From Dyadobacter bucti (GTDB taxonomy: Bacteria > Bacteroidota > Bacteroidia > Cytophagales > Spirosomataceae), in contig NZ_SWFP01000005.1 of NCBI RefSeq assembly GCF_005869225.1, positions 636,681 to 700,680 on the forward strand: 64,000 nt of DNA, given 5' to 3'. Both the position numbers and the translations under genes were made by a program. The notes under the pieces are model-generated. The model ran no database searches and had not been told where the DNA came from. It worked only from the letters and a program-made list of their open reading frames with translations. Shown here one piece after another: positions 34,812 through 44,400 of the stretch (its first letter is position 1; each line of letters starts with the position of its first letter).

Positions 34812-36230
34812 ATGTTCGACATTTCAAAAACGAAGCTATTCGTTGTTGCTTGCTGTTTTTTTGCCCTTGCCTCGCTTACGTATATTCACCGGTACCCTAC
34901 CGGCGATGATGCCTGGTTTGCAGAACAGTCGTTCTGGCTTCAAAAAGAGGGTATAATTAGGTCGGAGTTTTTCAGAGGCCTGCTCGGCTGGGAAAATCAG
35001 ATCCTGGTGAGCCATAAACTGTTCCTGCTGGTAGGTGCGGTATTTATCCAACTTTTTGGTTATCAGTTACCTGCCCTTCAGTTTGTTGGATTGGTGTTTT
35101 TTTATACGATTGTCGGCGAGCTCTTTATCTATATCAGAAAAAGGGAAGGGGAAATTTATTCATGGTACTTACCTGCTATGCTTATACTGGTATTCGCCAA
35201 CAGGCTTTTGGTAAAAATGAGTTTCGAAAACCGGCCGGAAATGATGCTGACCGCTCTCGGGTTTGGTTCCTTTTTGCTGATCGACCATGATAGAAAAAGT
35301 ACCTGGAAAGTCCTTCTTGCTGCTGTGCTGGCAGGACTTGCTTTTCTTACACATCTAAACGGTGTTATATATTTAATAGCAGGAATGGTCACGCTGATCT
35401 GTTCCCGCAATTACCGGAGTACCTTGGTTTTCATGATTGCGGGTGGTTTCACCTGTCTGGCATATTTCATTGACATCATACAGGCCGACAACGGATTGCT
35501 GGCCTGGTACCAACAATTCCGGGGAGATCCGGCGACGCAAAATGCATTCGGTCTGTCCTCAAAGCTCCTGCAGTTGGTAACCTATCCCAGGCTTTTTTTT
35601 CATTCGCCTGAACAAATTGCCGTTTCACTGCTGCTTGTGTTTTTACTGTGGAACCAGCGCGCTTACATTAAATTGCTTCCGGTACGTCTCCGGGTTTATT
35701 CGCTGACGTTACTGCTATCGTTTTGGCTGATCACCAAGGCCAACGGAGCGCTTTACCTTGTACTTTTTATTCCCTTTATGCTGGTTTTGGCGTACGAACT
35801 TTATCGTTTGGCACCTTTTCGGAGCTGGGCGTTGAAGCTTGTGATTGCTGCGTATTTTGTGATCGGGGTTGTGGGTATGTGCCAGATCATATATACCAAT
35901 GCGACGATGGAGTATTTGCCTGTATCCTATGAAAAGCTCCGAAAAGACATTCCCGACCACAAAAGCGGGTTTGTGCCGCTGACATTTTTTTTCAACGAAT
36001 ACGAACAATATCCCCGCTTGCTGACACACGAGAATTACAAGCTTCAATCCAATAAAAAAGGGATGACGACTGTTAAAATGGCTAAATGGGCCTATAAAAA
36101 TGGTGCTGGATTCATAGTAATGGACTACAAATTCAGGCCGGAACCATACTATCCCAAAGCTGGGACAAAAAAAATACCTTTTTACAACTTGTCGTTTTTC
36201 AACGGACGTTTTGCGATTTATCAGCGCTGA
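34812..36230 (+). CDS. Membrane glycosyltransferase-like protein (GT-C/ArnT-type)
   Basis: The 472-residue protein has about ten predicted membrane helices. After the first helix comes HRYPTGDDAWFAEQSFWLQK, with the acidic pair in the first periplasmic loop that is characteristic of GT-C enzymes using lipid-linked sugars. The soluble C-terminal 100 residues follow the last helix. It may move a sugar onto lipid or protein on the periplasmic side. It shares a strand with the GT2-like gene upstream. Its stop abuts the corA stop with no gap. Confidence 0.72.
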   Translation: MFDISKTKLFVVACCFFALASLTYIHRYPTGDDAWFAEQSFWLQKEGIIRSEFFRGLLGWENQILVSHKLFLLVGAVFIQLFGYQLPALQFVGLVFFYTIVGELFIYIRKREGEIYSWYLPAMLILVFANRLLVKMSFENRPEMMLTALGFGSFLLIDHDRKSTWKVLLAAVLAGLAFLTHLNGVIYLIAGMVTLICSRNYRSTLVFMIAGGFTCLAYFIDIIQADNGLLAWYQQFRGDPATQNAFGLSSKLLQLVTYPRLFFHSPEQIAVSLLLVFLLWNQRAYIKLLPVRLRVYSLTLLLSFWLITKANGALYLVLFIPFMLVLAYELYRLAPFRSWALKLVIAAYFVIGVVGMCQIIYTNATMEYLPVSYEKLRKDIPDHKSGFVPLTFFFNEYEQYPRLLTHENYKLQSNKKGMTTVKMAKWAYKNGAGFIVMDYKFRPEPYYPKAGTKKIPFYNLSFFNGRFAIYQR

Positions 36231-37175
36231 TCAGATCCATCTTTTCTTTTTGAAAAACCACAGAACCACGAGCGAAGAAAACACCATCAGTAGCAGTGAA
36301 CCCCAAAATCCCCAGGGTTCGCCGGTAGATGGGATATGGTCGTAATTCATGCCAAAAATACCGGCAATCAGGGTTGGAGGCATAAATATGATGGTTACAA
36401 CCGTGAAAATCTTAATCACCTGGCTCTGTTCAAGGTTGATCAAACCCATAAAGGTATTTTGAAGATATTCGAGCCGCTCAAAGTTGAAAGTCGTATACTC
36501 CAGCAATGAACTGATGTCTTTGAGGATAATCCTGAGATGTTCCTTCCTGTCTTCCGGAAAATACTGGCTCCGCAGAATACCCGAAAGTACCCGCTGTTTA
36601 TCGATACTTGTTTCGCGCAGCATCATTGTGATTTCCTGTAACCCACTGATCCGGATCAGCACTTCCTGACGTGCTTTTTGTTCGTGACTGAGGTCCTTAC
36701 TGATAGCGGAAATGTCCCTCGAAATGGCTTCAAGCGAATCGGCATCGGCTTCGATCCTGGTTTCAAGCAATAGCAGCATAAAGTCAACGCCGGTCTGGAA
36801 AGTATCTGGGCTGACTTTCATTTTCTTTACGGCGTCTGCAAATGTTTTAGAATCACCGCGACGATATGTGAACAGGATATTTTTGTTGAGGATAAATGAA
36901 ACCGGGTAAGTTTCGTAGCCATTCTGATCCACTTTCAGGAAGTTAGAGTTGGCGTTAATGGTGTCATTTTGTTCAAAAAACCTGGAACTGCTTTCAATTT
37001 CCACGATTTCCTGCGGAGTCTGAAAACTGATCTCACATTTGTTTTCCACCCATTCTTCCTCCTCGGCAGTGGGGGATTGCAGATCCACCCAAACAAGATT
37101 TTTGACCTTGCCCAGTTCACGGATATCATTCTCGCGCTTGATTAATCTGCCTTCTTTGTAAAATATGCGTACCAT
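36231..37175 (-). CDS. corA: CorA-family magnesium/divalent cation transporter
   Basis: The 314-residue protein has the family plan: a soluble cytoplasmic N-terminal domain of about 250 residues with a long helix, then two membrane helices. The signature GMN is in AGIFGMNYDHIPSTGEPWGF, at the end of the first membrane helix, and the tail is basic (WFFKKKRWI). It forms a pentameric channel for Mg2+, Co2+ or Ni2+. Its last codon touches the stop of the convergent membrane glycosyltransferase gene. Confidence 0.92.
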   Translation of the reverse strand: MVRIFYKEGRLIKRENDIRELGKVKNLVWVDLQSPTAEEEEWVENKCEISFQTPQEIVEIESSSRFFEQNDTINANSNFLKVDQNGYETYPVSFILNKNILFTYRRGDSKTFADAVKKMKVSPDTFQTGVDFMLLLLETRIEADADSLEAISRDISAISKDLSHEQKARQEVLIRISGLQEITMMLRETSIDKQRVLSGILRSQYFPEDRKEHLRIILKDISSLLEYTTFNFERLEYLQNTFMGLINLEQSQVIKIFTVVTIIFMPPTLIAGIFGMNYDHIPSTGEPWGFWGSLLLMVFSSLVVLWFFKKKRWI

Positions 37176-37187
37176 TTTTTAAAATTG

Positions 37188-37253
37188 AGAAAAAAGTAGC
37201 GAAGAAAAAAGGAGGGAAGGTGGAAGGGAGGAAAGGAGGAAGGGGACGAGGGA
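37188..37253 (+). repeat. Purine-only tract (G/A-rich)
   Basis: The plus strand from about 37188 to 37253 is almost entirely A and G, with runs such as GGAGGGAAGG and GGGAGGAAAGGAGGAAGGGG. It is roughly complementary to the pyrimidine tract about 290 bases to the right, so the pair could base-pair across the small gene between them. Confidence 0.7.
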
Positions 37254-37338
37254 ATTGGATGTTTTTTAGGATCTAGTGAAAATTTAAGAATTATTAGATA
37301 ATTTAATAGATCGTTGTTTAGAGAAATAAAGTCGAGTA

Positions 37339-37482
37339 ATGAAAAATGCTGACAAAAGGCTAATTGATATATCTAAAATCAAGGTGAGTGCCAAAGTTAA
37401 AAGCCACGCCAATGATCCGTTTGTACTTAAAAAATTAGAAGAGGCGCGGCGGGTTTTAAAGAGCCTTGAAAAAATCAGGTAG
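37339..37482 (+). CDS. Small hypothetical protein
   Basis: The frame encodes 47 residues, beginning MKNADKRLIDISKIKVSAK and ending KLEEARRVLKSLEKIR. It is lysine-rich, with a likely C-terminal helix. The segment SHANDPFVLKKLEEA looks protein-like and recalls short accessory proteins of Bacteroidota, but I cannot name a family. It lies between the purine and pyrimidine tracts. A minus-strand frame over the same bases looks less protein-like. Confidence 0.45.
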   Translation: MKNADKRLIDISKIKVSAKVKSHANDPFVLKKLEEARRVLKSLEKIR

Positions 37483-37507
37483 TGATAGCCCAGCATGACA
37501 TCTTAAT

Positions 37508-37544
37508 CCTCCCTCCTCCCTTTCCTCCCTCCTCCCTTTCCTCC
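37508..37544 (+). repeat. Tandem 16-bp pyrimidine repeat
   Basis: CCTCCCTCCTCCCTTT occurs twice back to back (37508-37523 and 37524-37539), followed by a partial third copy (CCTCC). It is 33 bases before the MFS transporter ATG. Such mirror-like tracts can form triplex DNA. Confidence 0.85.
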
Positions 37545-37564
37545 AGCTTTTAAAGTAAAAGTTG

Positions 37565-37572
37565 TAATTTTG
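37565..37572 (+). promoter_or_regulatory. -7 promoter element very close to the MFS start
   Basis: TAATTTTG matches TAnnTTTG exactly but ends four bases before the ATG. If used, transcription would begin at or next to the start codon, giving a leaderless message. Confidence 0.4.
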
Positions 37573-37576
37573 CCAA

Positions 37577-38764
37577 ATGCAAAGTAGTGCTTCCTCGGGG
37601 ATATTTACGACACAATTCTGGTTATTGGGGCTTAGCTCGTTTTTATTCTCTTCCAGTTTCAATATGCTCATACCGGAACTTCCCGGTTACCTTTCTAACA
37701 TGGGCGGTGCTGAGTACAAAGGCGCCATTATAGGTTTGTTCACATTGACGGCAGGATTGTCGCGGCCGTTCAGCGGCAGGCTTACCGACCGGATCGGCAG
37801 GGTTCCCGTCATGGCTTTCGGTTCGATCGTCTGTTTTGTCTGCGGATTTTTATATCCTCTGTTTACGACTGTAATGCCATTCCTGCTGTTACGTCTCGTT
37901 CATGGATTTTCCACAGGATTTAAACCTACGGGAACTTCCGCCTACGTTGCTGACATTGTACCGGCCGACCGTAGGGGTGAGGCTATGGGAATTCATGGTA
38001 TGTGTATGGGTGTCGGATCTGCGTTCGGGCCGGCCGTGGGCAGCATGATCAGTCTTACTTTTTCATTGAATGCGCTTTTCTACACATCATCCCTTTTTGC
38101 ATTTCTTTCTATTGCGATCCTTTTGAATATGAAAGAAACACTGCAGAAGAAAGAACGCTTATCGTTGAACGCTTTTAAGATTACGCGGCGGGATATTTTT
38201 GAGCCGGATGTGTTCAGCCCTGCTCTGATCACTTTTCTGTGTTACTTTGGTTTTGGGGCGGTTTCAACGGTAACTCCCGATTTTAGTGGCTATCTGGGCC
38301 TGCAAAATCGCGGATATTATTTTATGGTCTTTACTCTATTCTCCATTCTGGTGCGCCTTTTTGCCGGTAAAATTTCCGATAAGCATGGCAGGATGCCAGT
38401 AACGCTTGTGGGGATTTCGGTGCTCATCATCGCTATGGTCGTTACCGGATTTGCAGATTCGATTACTTTATTTTTAACCGGTGCTGCATTTTTTGGGGTG
38501 GCAATGGGTATTCTTTCTCCGGTACTTTCCGCCTGGACGGTGGACCTTAGCCGGGATGACAACCGGGGCAGAGCTATCGCAACCATGTTTATTTCCCTCG
38601 AGGCGGGAATTGGGCTGGGCGCATTTTTATCGGCTGCAATTTTTGTAAACCGCCGGGAAAATCTTCAGCTGGTATTTTTTTGTATGGCCGGTTTTGCAAT
38701 CGCTGCATTGATTTACACCGCCTGTATCTATCAATATAAAAAACGCCGGGCACGTGTTATTTGA
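37577..38764 (+). CDS. Major facilitator superfamily transporter
   Basis: The 395-residue protein has twelve predicted membrane helices. The MFS motif A appears between helices 2 and 3 as GRLTDRIGRVPVMAF and again in the second half as GKISDKHGRMPVTLV. The segment GMCMGVGSAFGPAVGSMISL marks the helix 5 antiporter-like motif. It is likely an efflux or sugar/drug transporter of the DHA1 type, with unknown substrate. Its 3' end overlaps yigZ by 11 bases. The upstream region holds the pyrimidine tandem repeat. Confidence 0.88.
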   Translation: MQSSASSGIFTTQFWLLGLSSFLFSSSFNMLIPELPGYLSNMGGAEYKGAIIGLFTLTAGLSRPFSGRLTDRIGRVPVMAFGSIVCFVCGFLYPLFTTVMPFLLLRLVHGFSTGFKPTGTSAYVADIVPADRRGEAMGIHGMCMGVGSAFGPAVGSMISLTFSLNALFYTSSLFAFLSIAILLNMKETLQKKERLSLNAFKITRRDIFEPDVFSPALITFLCYFGFGAVSTVTPDFSGYLGLQNRGYYFMVFTLFSILVRLFAGKISDKHGRMPVTLVGISVLIIAMVVTGFADSITLFLTGAAFFGVAMGILSPVLSAWTVDLSRDDNRGRAIATMFISLEAGIGLGAFLSAAIFVNRRENLQLVFFCMAGFAIAALIYTACIYQYKKRRARVI

Positions 38765-39359
38765 CGACAGCTTTCAAACCATAGCAGTTCCATCGGAAGG
38801 ATTTTTCAAAGACAAAGGCAGCAAGTTTCTCGCCTATGCCTTTCCGGTTCAGAATGACCAGGAAGCAAAAACGCACCTGGAAGAGCTTCGTGAACTGCAT
38901 CCCAAAGCGGTTCATCATTGTTATGCATACCGCCTTGGGACCGACCGGATGAGTTACCGGATGAGTGACGACGGCGAACCTTCGGGAACGGCCGGTCGGC
39001 CCATTCTCAATATCCTGTATTCGAAGGATGTTACCAATATCCTTGTTGTGGTTGTGCGTTATTTCGGAGGTACGCTGCTGGGCGTTCCCGGCCTGATCAA
39101 TGCGTACAAAACCGCGACAGAAAGTGCGCTCGACGAGGCAGAGGTCATTACGCGGCACTTATCGCATTTCTACGAGTTGAGATTTTCGTACATCCAAATG
39201 AATGATGTCATGCGGATCGCAAAGGAAATGGAACTGCCGGTTTCGGAGCAACAGTTTGAAATGGAATGCCGCATGATCGTGGAAGTCCGGACTACGTTGA
39301 CGGAGCGTTTTATGATGCGATGCGAAAAGGTTGAGGGGCTCAGCATTCAATTGTTGTAG
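38754..39359 (+). CDS. YigZ/IMPACT-family protein
   Basis: The frame starts at a GTG inside the end of the MFS gene (11-base overlap), giving 201 residues; the opening LFDDSFQTIAVPSEGFFKDK is the normal family start. The N-terminal domain carries HHCYAYRLGTD, SDDGEPSGTAGRPILN and VRYFGGTLLGVPGLINAYKT, the UPF0029 signature. The C-terminal 60 residues are a DUF1949-like ferredoxin fold. The bacterial function is unclear; the family is linked to translation or ribosome-related regulation. Confidence 0.88.
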   Translation: MLFDDSFQTIAVPSEGFFKDKGSKFLAYAFPVQNDQEAKTHLEELRELHPKAVHHCYAYRLGTDRMSYRMSDDGEPSGTAGRPILNILYSKDVTNILVVVVRYFGGTLLGVPGLINAYKTATESALDEAEVITRHLSHFYELRFSYIQMNDVMRIAKEMELPVSEQQFEMECRMIVEVRTTLTERFMMRCEKVEGLSIQLL

Positions 39360-39371
39360 GGGTAGCAAATC

Positions 39372-39551
39372 TTAGTTATCTTCATCTTTCAGCATTCTGA
39401 TAAAATCCTCTTCATAAGCCTTCAACGCCGCCAGCAATTCTTTTAATTCCTTCTCCTCGGGAGATCCTTTTTTGGCCCCGAAAATTTCATCCGCCCGCTC
39501 CGAGGCCTTTTCATAGTCACTTTCATTTTTGATCACCATATCGCCGCGCAT
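39372..39551 (-). CDS. Orphan HigA-N-terminal-like small protein
   Basis: This 59-residue frame was found by reading the minus strand; it is short but protein-like. Residues 5-50 (VIKNESDYEKASERADEIFG, then SPEEKELKELLAALKAYEE) align with the N-terminal region of COG5499-type HigA antitoxins and with the small protein at 8517 in this window. As there, no HTH follows: the frame stops after MLKDEDN. No toxin gene is adjacent. An internal ATG at residue 5 is an alternative start. It follows a terminator, so it has its own transcript. Confidence 0.6.
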   Translation of the reverse strand: MRGDMVIKNESDYEKASERADEIFGAKKGSPEEKELKELLAALKAYEEDFIRMLKDEDN

Positions 39552-39592
39552 TTATTTGTGATACGGTAAAGATATTTATAAAGGCTGAAACG

Positions 39593-39620
39593 TAAAAAAA
39601 ACCGGCCTTTCGACCGGTTC
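39593..39620 (-). terminator. Terminator of the second SusC/SusD operon
   Basis: AACCGG and CCGGTT (about 39599-39618) form a short stem, followed on the minus strand by a run of T (plus-strand A run 39593-39600). It comes 25 bases after the SusD stop. Confidence 0.6.
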
Positions 39621-39643
39621 ATTTAATTTAGCAAACAGAAATA

Positions 39644-41407
39644 TTAGTATCCCGGATTCTGGATTAATGTCGGGTTACCGTCTTTCTGGCTGTTCAGAAT
39701 CTCATCCTGTGGAATCGGGAAGTACTTGTTTTTCGCGGCAAATACTTTTCCGGCCATGTAGCCACGCTTTCCAAAAGTACGCCCCGATGGTTCTTTACCG
39801 GGAACAGCCTCTTCGGCAGCATATTTGTTCAGGACTTTTTCCGCTATGCCCCAGCGGACGAGGTCAAAGAAGCGGTGTCCCTCCATAGCAAATTCCAGCC
39901 TCTGCTCCATACGAACCGCGTTTCTTGCATAATCTGCACCCTTGGCAGCGAAAGTTCCGGCTTGGTAGGGCTCTACAACATAAGTAACCGTAGGATCCTG
40001 GACAGAACCAGTTTTTGCCCGCAAACGAACCTGGTTTACATAACCTTCCGCCAAAGCGAGATTATTCAACTCCACTTCGCATTCGGCAAGCCAGAGCAAC
40101 ACATGAGAAACTTTCAGTAATCTGTAGTTATTGTTAACATTCCGCTTGCTGGTGGAGTGGGTGGTGCTGTTTTCTTCGGCCAGGTAATACATCCATTTTT
40201 TACCTGTAAACGGCCCGGCGTATTCTTGGGAACGGATCCAAGTAGAGCCGGGCATAGGGCCCCAGTCGAGGAAGTTCACTCCGCGGCGGCCAACTGTCCA
40301 GTCGAGTCGCGGATCGACAGGAACACTTTTGTCGAGCGTGAATGCAGCTGATGCAACTATTCCCTGATCATTTGGTAAATCCACTTTGTTGTAAGTATCC
40401 AGCGTTCCGTCTGCCGCAGTTCCGATCATCGGCAGGCCGTTTTCTGTTTTAAATGCATTCACCAGGTTGTGTGACGGCTGGTAGAAACCGCAGCAACCTC
40501 TTCCCGGAGCATTGGCGGAATATGGCCAGTTCAAATTATCCCCGGCATTCCCGTTGTTACCATTTGTACCATCATTTACCGAAAACTGGACTTCAAAAAT
40601 CGATTCGGTATTGTTGTTCCCCGTAGTCCTGTAATTATCGTGGTAGTTGGCAACCAGCTTTTTACCTGAGTTTTTCAACACGTCTTCCAGTATGGTTTTA
40701 GCATCAGCCCATTTCTTCTGGAACAAATAGGCTTTGGCCAGATATGTTTTGGCCGCCCACTTGGTAGCTCTGCCTTTTTGTCCCTGTGTGGCTGGGAGGT
40801 TTTCCGCGGCAAACTGAAAATCTGCTTCAATTTTTGGCCAGATATCCTCTGTATTAGGTATTTTGGTAGAATTGCGGTCGGCCGCGACGTAAATTTTCTC
40901 ATCGATAAAAGGTACTTTGTCCCACATCTTTTTGGCTTCAAAATGGTAATGTGCCCTTAAAAAGCGTGCTTCTGCAACCACCTGCGTTATTTCTTCTTTG
41001 GTCATATCCTTCACAAGTGGGTTGTTGGCTATCTGGATCACCTCATTGCAGCGCGCAACTCCGTCGTAAGAATGCCACCATTTTCCAAGAAAATAAGTAT
41101 TGTCCGACAGCCAGTTGTATTGCTCAATAAATGATTGCTCCGGCTGGTCACCTGCGTCGGTCCCTTTTACCGCGTCGTCGCTACTGATACCACCAAAAAC
41201 ATAATTTGAAATGGTAGACTGGCGCCCGGTATTGCCGGCACCTACACCGTCCAAAAGTGAGTATGCGCCTATCAACAGGGCATTTACACCGTTTTTGTTA
41301 CTCAACTGTTCAAGCGAAGCACGGCCCTGCGGCTTCAGATCAAAAAAGCTGTCGGAGCAGGAGAAGCCGAGACCGACCAATATGAATACTAATATGATTT
41401 TTTTCAT
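39644..41407 (-). CDS. SusD/RagB-family nutrient-binding lipoprotein
   Basis: The ATG at 41407 gives 587 residues with a lipoprotein signal (MKKIILVFILVGLGFSC, cysteine at 17). The mature start DSFFDLKPQGRASLEQL is typical of SusD. Helical TPR-like repeats follow (VVAEARFLRAHYHFEAKKMW, TKWAAKTYLAKAYLFQKKWA), and the C-terminus has RMEQRLEFAMEGHRFFDLVR and YFPIPQDEILNSQ, both SusD hallmarks. It binds glycans at the cell surface with the SusC protein encoded 34 bases upstream. No degradative enzyme lies beside it, so the ligand is unknown. Confidence 0.93.
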   Translation of the reverse strand: MKKIILVFILVGLGFSCSDSFFDLKPQGRASLEQLSNKNGVNALLIGAYSLLDGVGAGNTGRQSTISNYVFGGISSDDAVKGTDAGDQPEQSFIEQYNWLSDNTYFLGKWWHSYDGVARCNEVIQIANNPLVKDMTKEEITQVVAEARFLRAHYHFEAKKMWDKVPFIDEKIYVAADRNSTKIPNTEDIWPKIEADFQFAAENLPATQGQKGRATKWAAKTYLAKAYLFQKKWADAKTILEDVLKNSGKKLVANYHDNYRTTGNNNTESIFEVQFSVNDGTNGNNGNAGDNLNWPYSANAPGRGCCGFYQPSHNLVNAFKTENGLPMIGTAADGTLDTYNKVDLPNDQGIVASAAFTLDKSVPVDPRLDWTVGRRGVNFLDWGPMPGSTWIRSQEYAGPFTGKKWMYYLAEENSTTHSTSKRNVNNNYRLLKVSHVLLWLAECEVELNNLALAEGYVNQVRLRAKTGSVQDPTVTYVVEPYQAGTFAAKGADYARNAVRMEQRLEFAMEGHRFFDLVRWGIAEKVLNKYAAEEAVPGKEPSGRTFGKRGYMAGKVFAAKNKYFPIPQDEILNSQKDGNPTLIQNPGY

Positions 41408-41441
41408 CGTATGATTCGTAAAAATTTGAATGTCTGTTAGA

Positions 41442-44400
41442 TTAAAAACCGAAACGTAAGCCGACGAGATAGGACTTTGCAACCGGGTAAGAGCCTTCGT
41501 CAACGCCCATGTGGGTATCCTGGTTATTTTCTCCCGATCTTCTCAGGTTGATATCCGGATCAAGTCCTGTGTATTTTGTGAGCGTGAACAGGTTTTGTCC
41601 CTGAACATAGACCTGGGCAGATCCGATCTTTATCTTTTTCAGCAGGTTTGCAGGCAGGGTATAGGTTAGCTGGATATTTTTCATGCGCAAGTAAGAACCG
41701 TCTTCCAGGAAGTAGGACGACACCTGCTGGCTGGTAGCATCACCTGAATTGAGCCGTGGAAGCTTGGCGTTGTCACCTGATTGTTTCCAGGAGTTGTACA
41801 GCATGTCTTTTGACCTGTTACCCTGGAAAACATTGAAATCCGTCCAGTATCTTACATAGTTGAAAATCTGGTTGCCTTGCACGCCTTGTCCGAACATGGT
41901 CAGATCAAAAGCTTTGTATCCCACGCTGATGTTGATACCGTAAGTAAAAGCGGGGTGAGGATTGCCGATAATCGTTCTGTCGGCAGCAGTAATGATGCCG
42001 TCTCCATTTACGTCCCTGAATTTAAAGGTACCTTCCCTGGTATACGATCCGAACTTGGGTGCGCTGGCGGCCTCAGCTTCGTCTTTGATCACGCCATCGA
42101 CAAAATAACCGTAGTAGCTCGCAATCGGCAGACCGGCTTTCGTGGCCGACATGGCTGGTAAACGTGTGGTAAAGCCAAAGATCGTAGCATTTGGGTCATT
42201 ATTCAGTTTCAGTACCTCATTTTTATAATGCCCGAAATTGACGCCCACCTGGTAGTTGAAATCACCTCTCTTGTCGCGGTAAGTCAAACCAATATCTATC
42301 CCTCTGTTTCTCACTTCACCAATGTTGGTATAAGGGATCGTACCGCTACCGGCAGTTCTTGGAATCGCGATCTGCGTCAGCATATCGGAGGTGACACGAT
42401 TGTAAGCGTCCAGCACCAGCTCCAGTTTGTTATTGAGTAAGGTCGCATCCAGGCCTATGTTTGTCGAAGTGTTGGTTTCCCACTTGCCGTTGGCATTACC
42501 AAACTGGACGAGATCGAAACCTGTAACGATAGAAGTTCCCGACCCGGCGATATCATAGGCATTGTTCTGTGGATCAGATGCATATAACGTGTACGCATTG
42601 TATACATTAGGGATGAGTTGGTTACCTGTTTTTCCCCAGCCTACCCTGAGTTTCAGGTCATCCACAAACTTGACCGATTTCATAAAGCTGAGCTCCGTCA
42701 TCCGCATACCCACTGAAAAAGCCGGGAAAATACCGTAGCGATTAGCCTCGGAAAAACGGGAAGAACCATCGCGCCGTAAAGTGAAATCAGCCAGGAAAAG
42801 CTCCTTAAACGAGTAATTGACTTTTCCGAACTGCGAGAACAATGAACTCTCCGTTGCACCTGGCCCTGCGTTGCTCAGACCTGCTACGAAACCGGCATCG
42901 AGGTAGCGGTATTCCAGATCGTCAAATGCGAAGTTGCTTCGGCTCGCCCTGAACTCAGCCGCATACGTTTTGACCGCCTCGGTACCAACCAACAGATTGA
43001 CCGTGTGCACTCCGAACGATTTGTTGTAGTTCAGGGTATTGAACCAGGTATAGGAGCGGTCCACATTGTTGATCACATTGAGACTGTTTGCATTCCTGGC
43101 TTCTGCCGCTTCAATGTCGCGATGAAAGTATTCGGATCTGTTGAACTGATTGTATTCCAATCCGAAACTGGTTCTTGCGTATAATCCCGGAAGGATGTCG
43201 ACCTGAGCATAGGCATTTCCGAAAGCGTGCGTACCTTTTGTGATATTGTCTTTTTCACGGTAAAGGCGGGCGAGGGGATTGGGTGCATTTCCGAGGTTGC
43301 TTCCACGGCTTCCTGCAAAACCGTTATAGGGGGACAAGTTTGAACCTCCCAATGCCGCCGGTCCGTTGGTGATATCAAATACGGGGATAATCGGGTGAAC
43401 CCGGATCGCGAACATGATCGGATTACTTTCGTCATTGTTGACAATGCCCTGTCTTTCGTCATAAGAGAAGGTAAAGTTTTCCCCTACGGTCACCTTGCCT
43501 TTGGTAAACTCTGTATTGGCGCGCAGTGAATACCTCTTGTAGTTGGTGTATCTCAAAATGCCATCCTGCTTAAAATAATTGGCAGAAAGGGCATACTTTG
43601 CAGTTTTTGATCCGCCCGAAGCTCCTACCTGAAAATTGGCAATAGATGCCGGATCGAAGATGACATCCTGCCAGTCTGTGCCCTCTTTATTGGATTTGGT
43701 AATGTTAAAGGCAGTTTTGCCTAGATTGGGATCGGCTATGTCATTCGTATAAGTGTAGTTTCCGGGCAGTGTGCCGTATACATTTGGATAAATATAATCC
43801 GCGATCGTCTGCTCGCCGTTGGGCCCGAACTTGTATTGAGCCGAAGGCGAGGTTTCCGATGGACTTTTCCCTGCACCAAGGTCGGACTGATAAAGGTATT
43901 GCCCCAATTCGTTGGTGTTCAGAAGATCCAGCATTTTGCCAGGTCTTTGTGTACCGGTATAAAAGTCAAAAGTGATTTTAGGCTCGCCTGGTTTGCCTTT
44001 TTTTGTGGTGATAATTACCACGCCATTGGCGGCACGGGCGCCGTATATAGAAGCCGCGGATGCATCTTTGAGTACCTGCATGGATTCGATATCATTGGGA
44101 TTCAGCTGATTGAGTGTTCCCTGGGTGGGTACGCCGTCGATAACGTAGAGCGGACTATTGTTGTTAATTGATCCAAATCCCCGGATACGTACCATGGTTC
44201 CGCCACCCGGTGAGTTATCGTTTCCGACGGTCACCCCTGAGGCGCGCCCCTGCAACATCTGGGTAACACTGGCTGTGGGAACTGCCGTGAGCTCCTTGGT
44301 ATTGATGACGGTAACAGCCCCGGTGATATCTTTTTTCCTCTGGGCGGCATAACCCGTCACGACCACTTCGGTGAGGTTTTTGACGTCATCTTCGAGTGAA

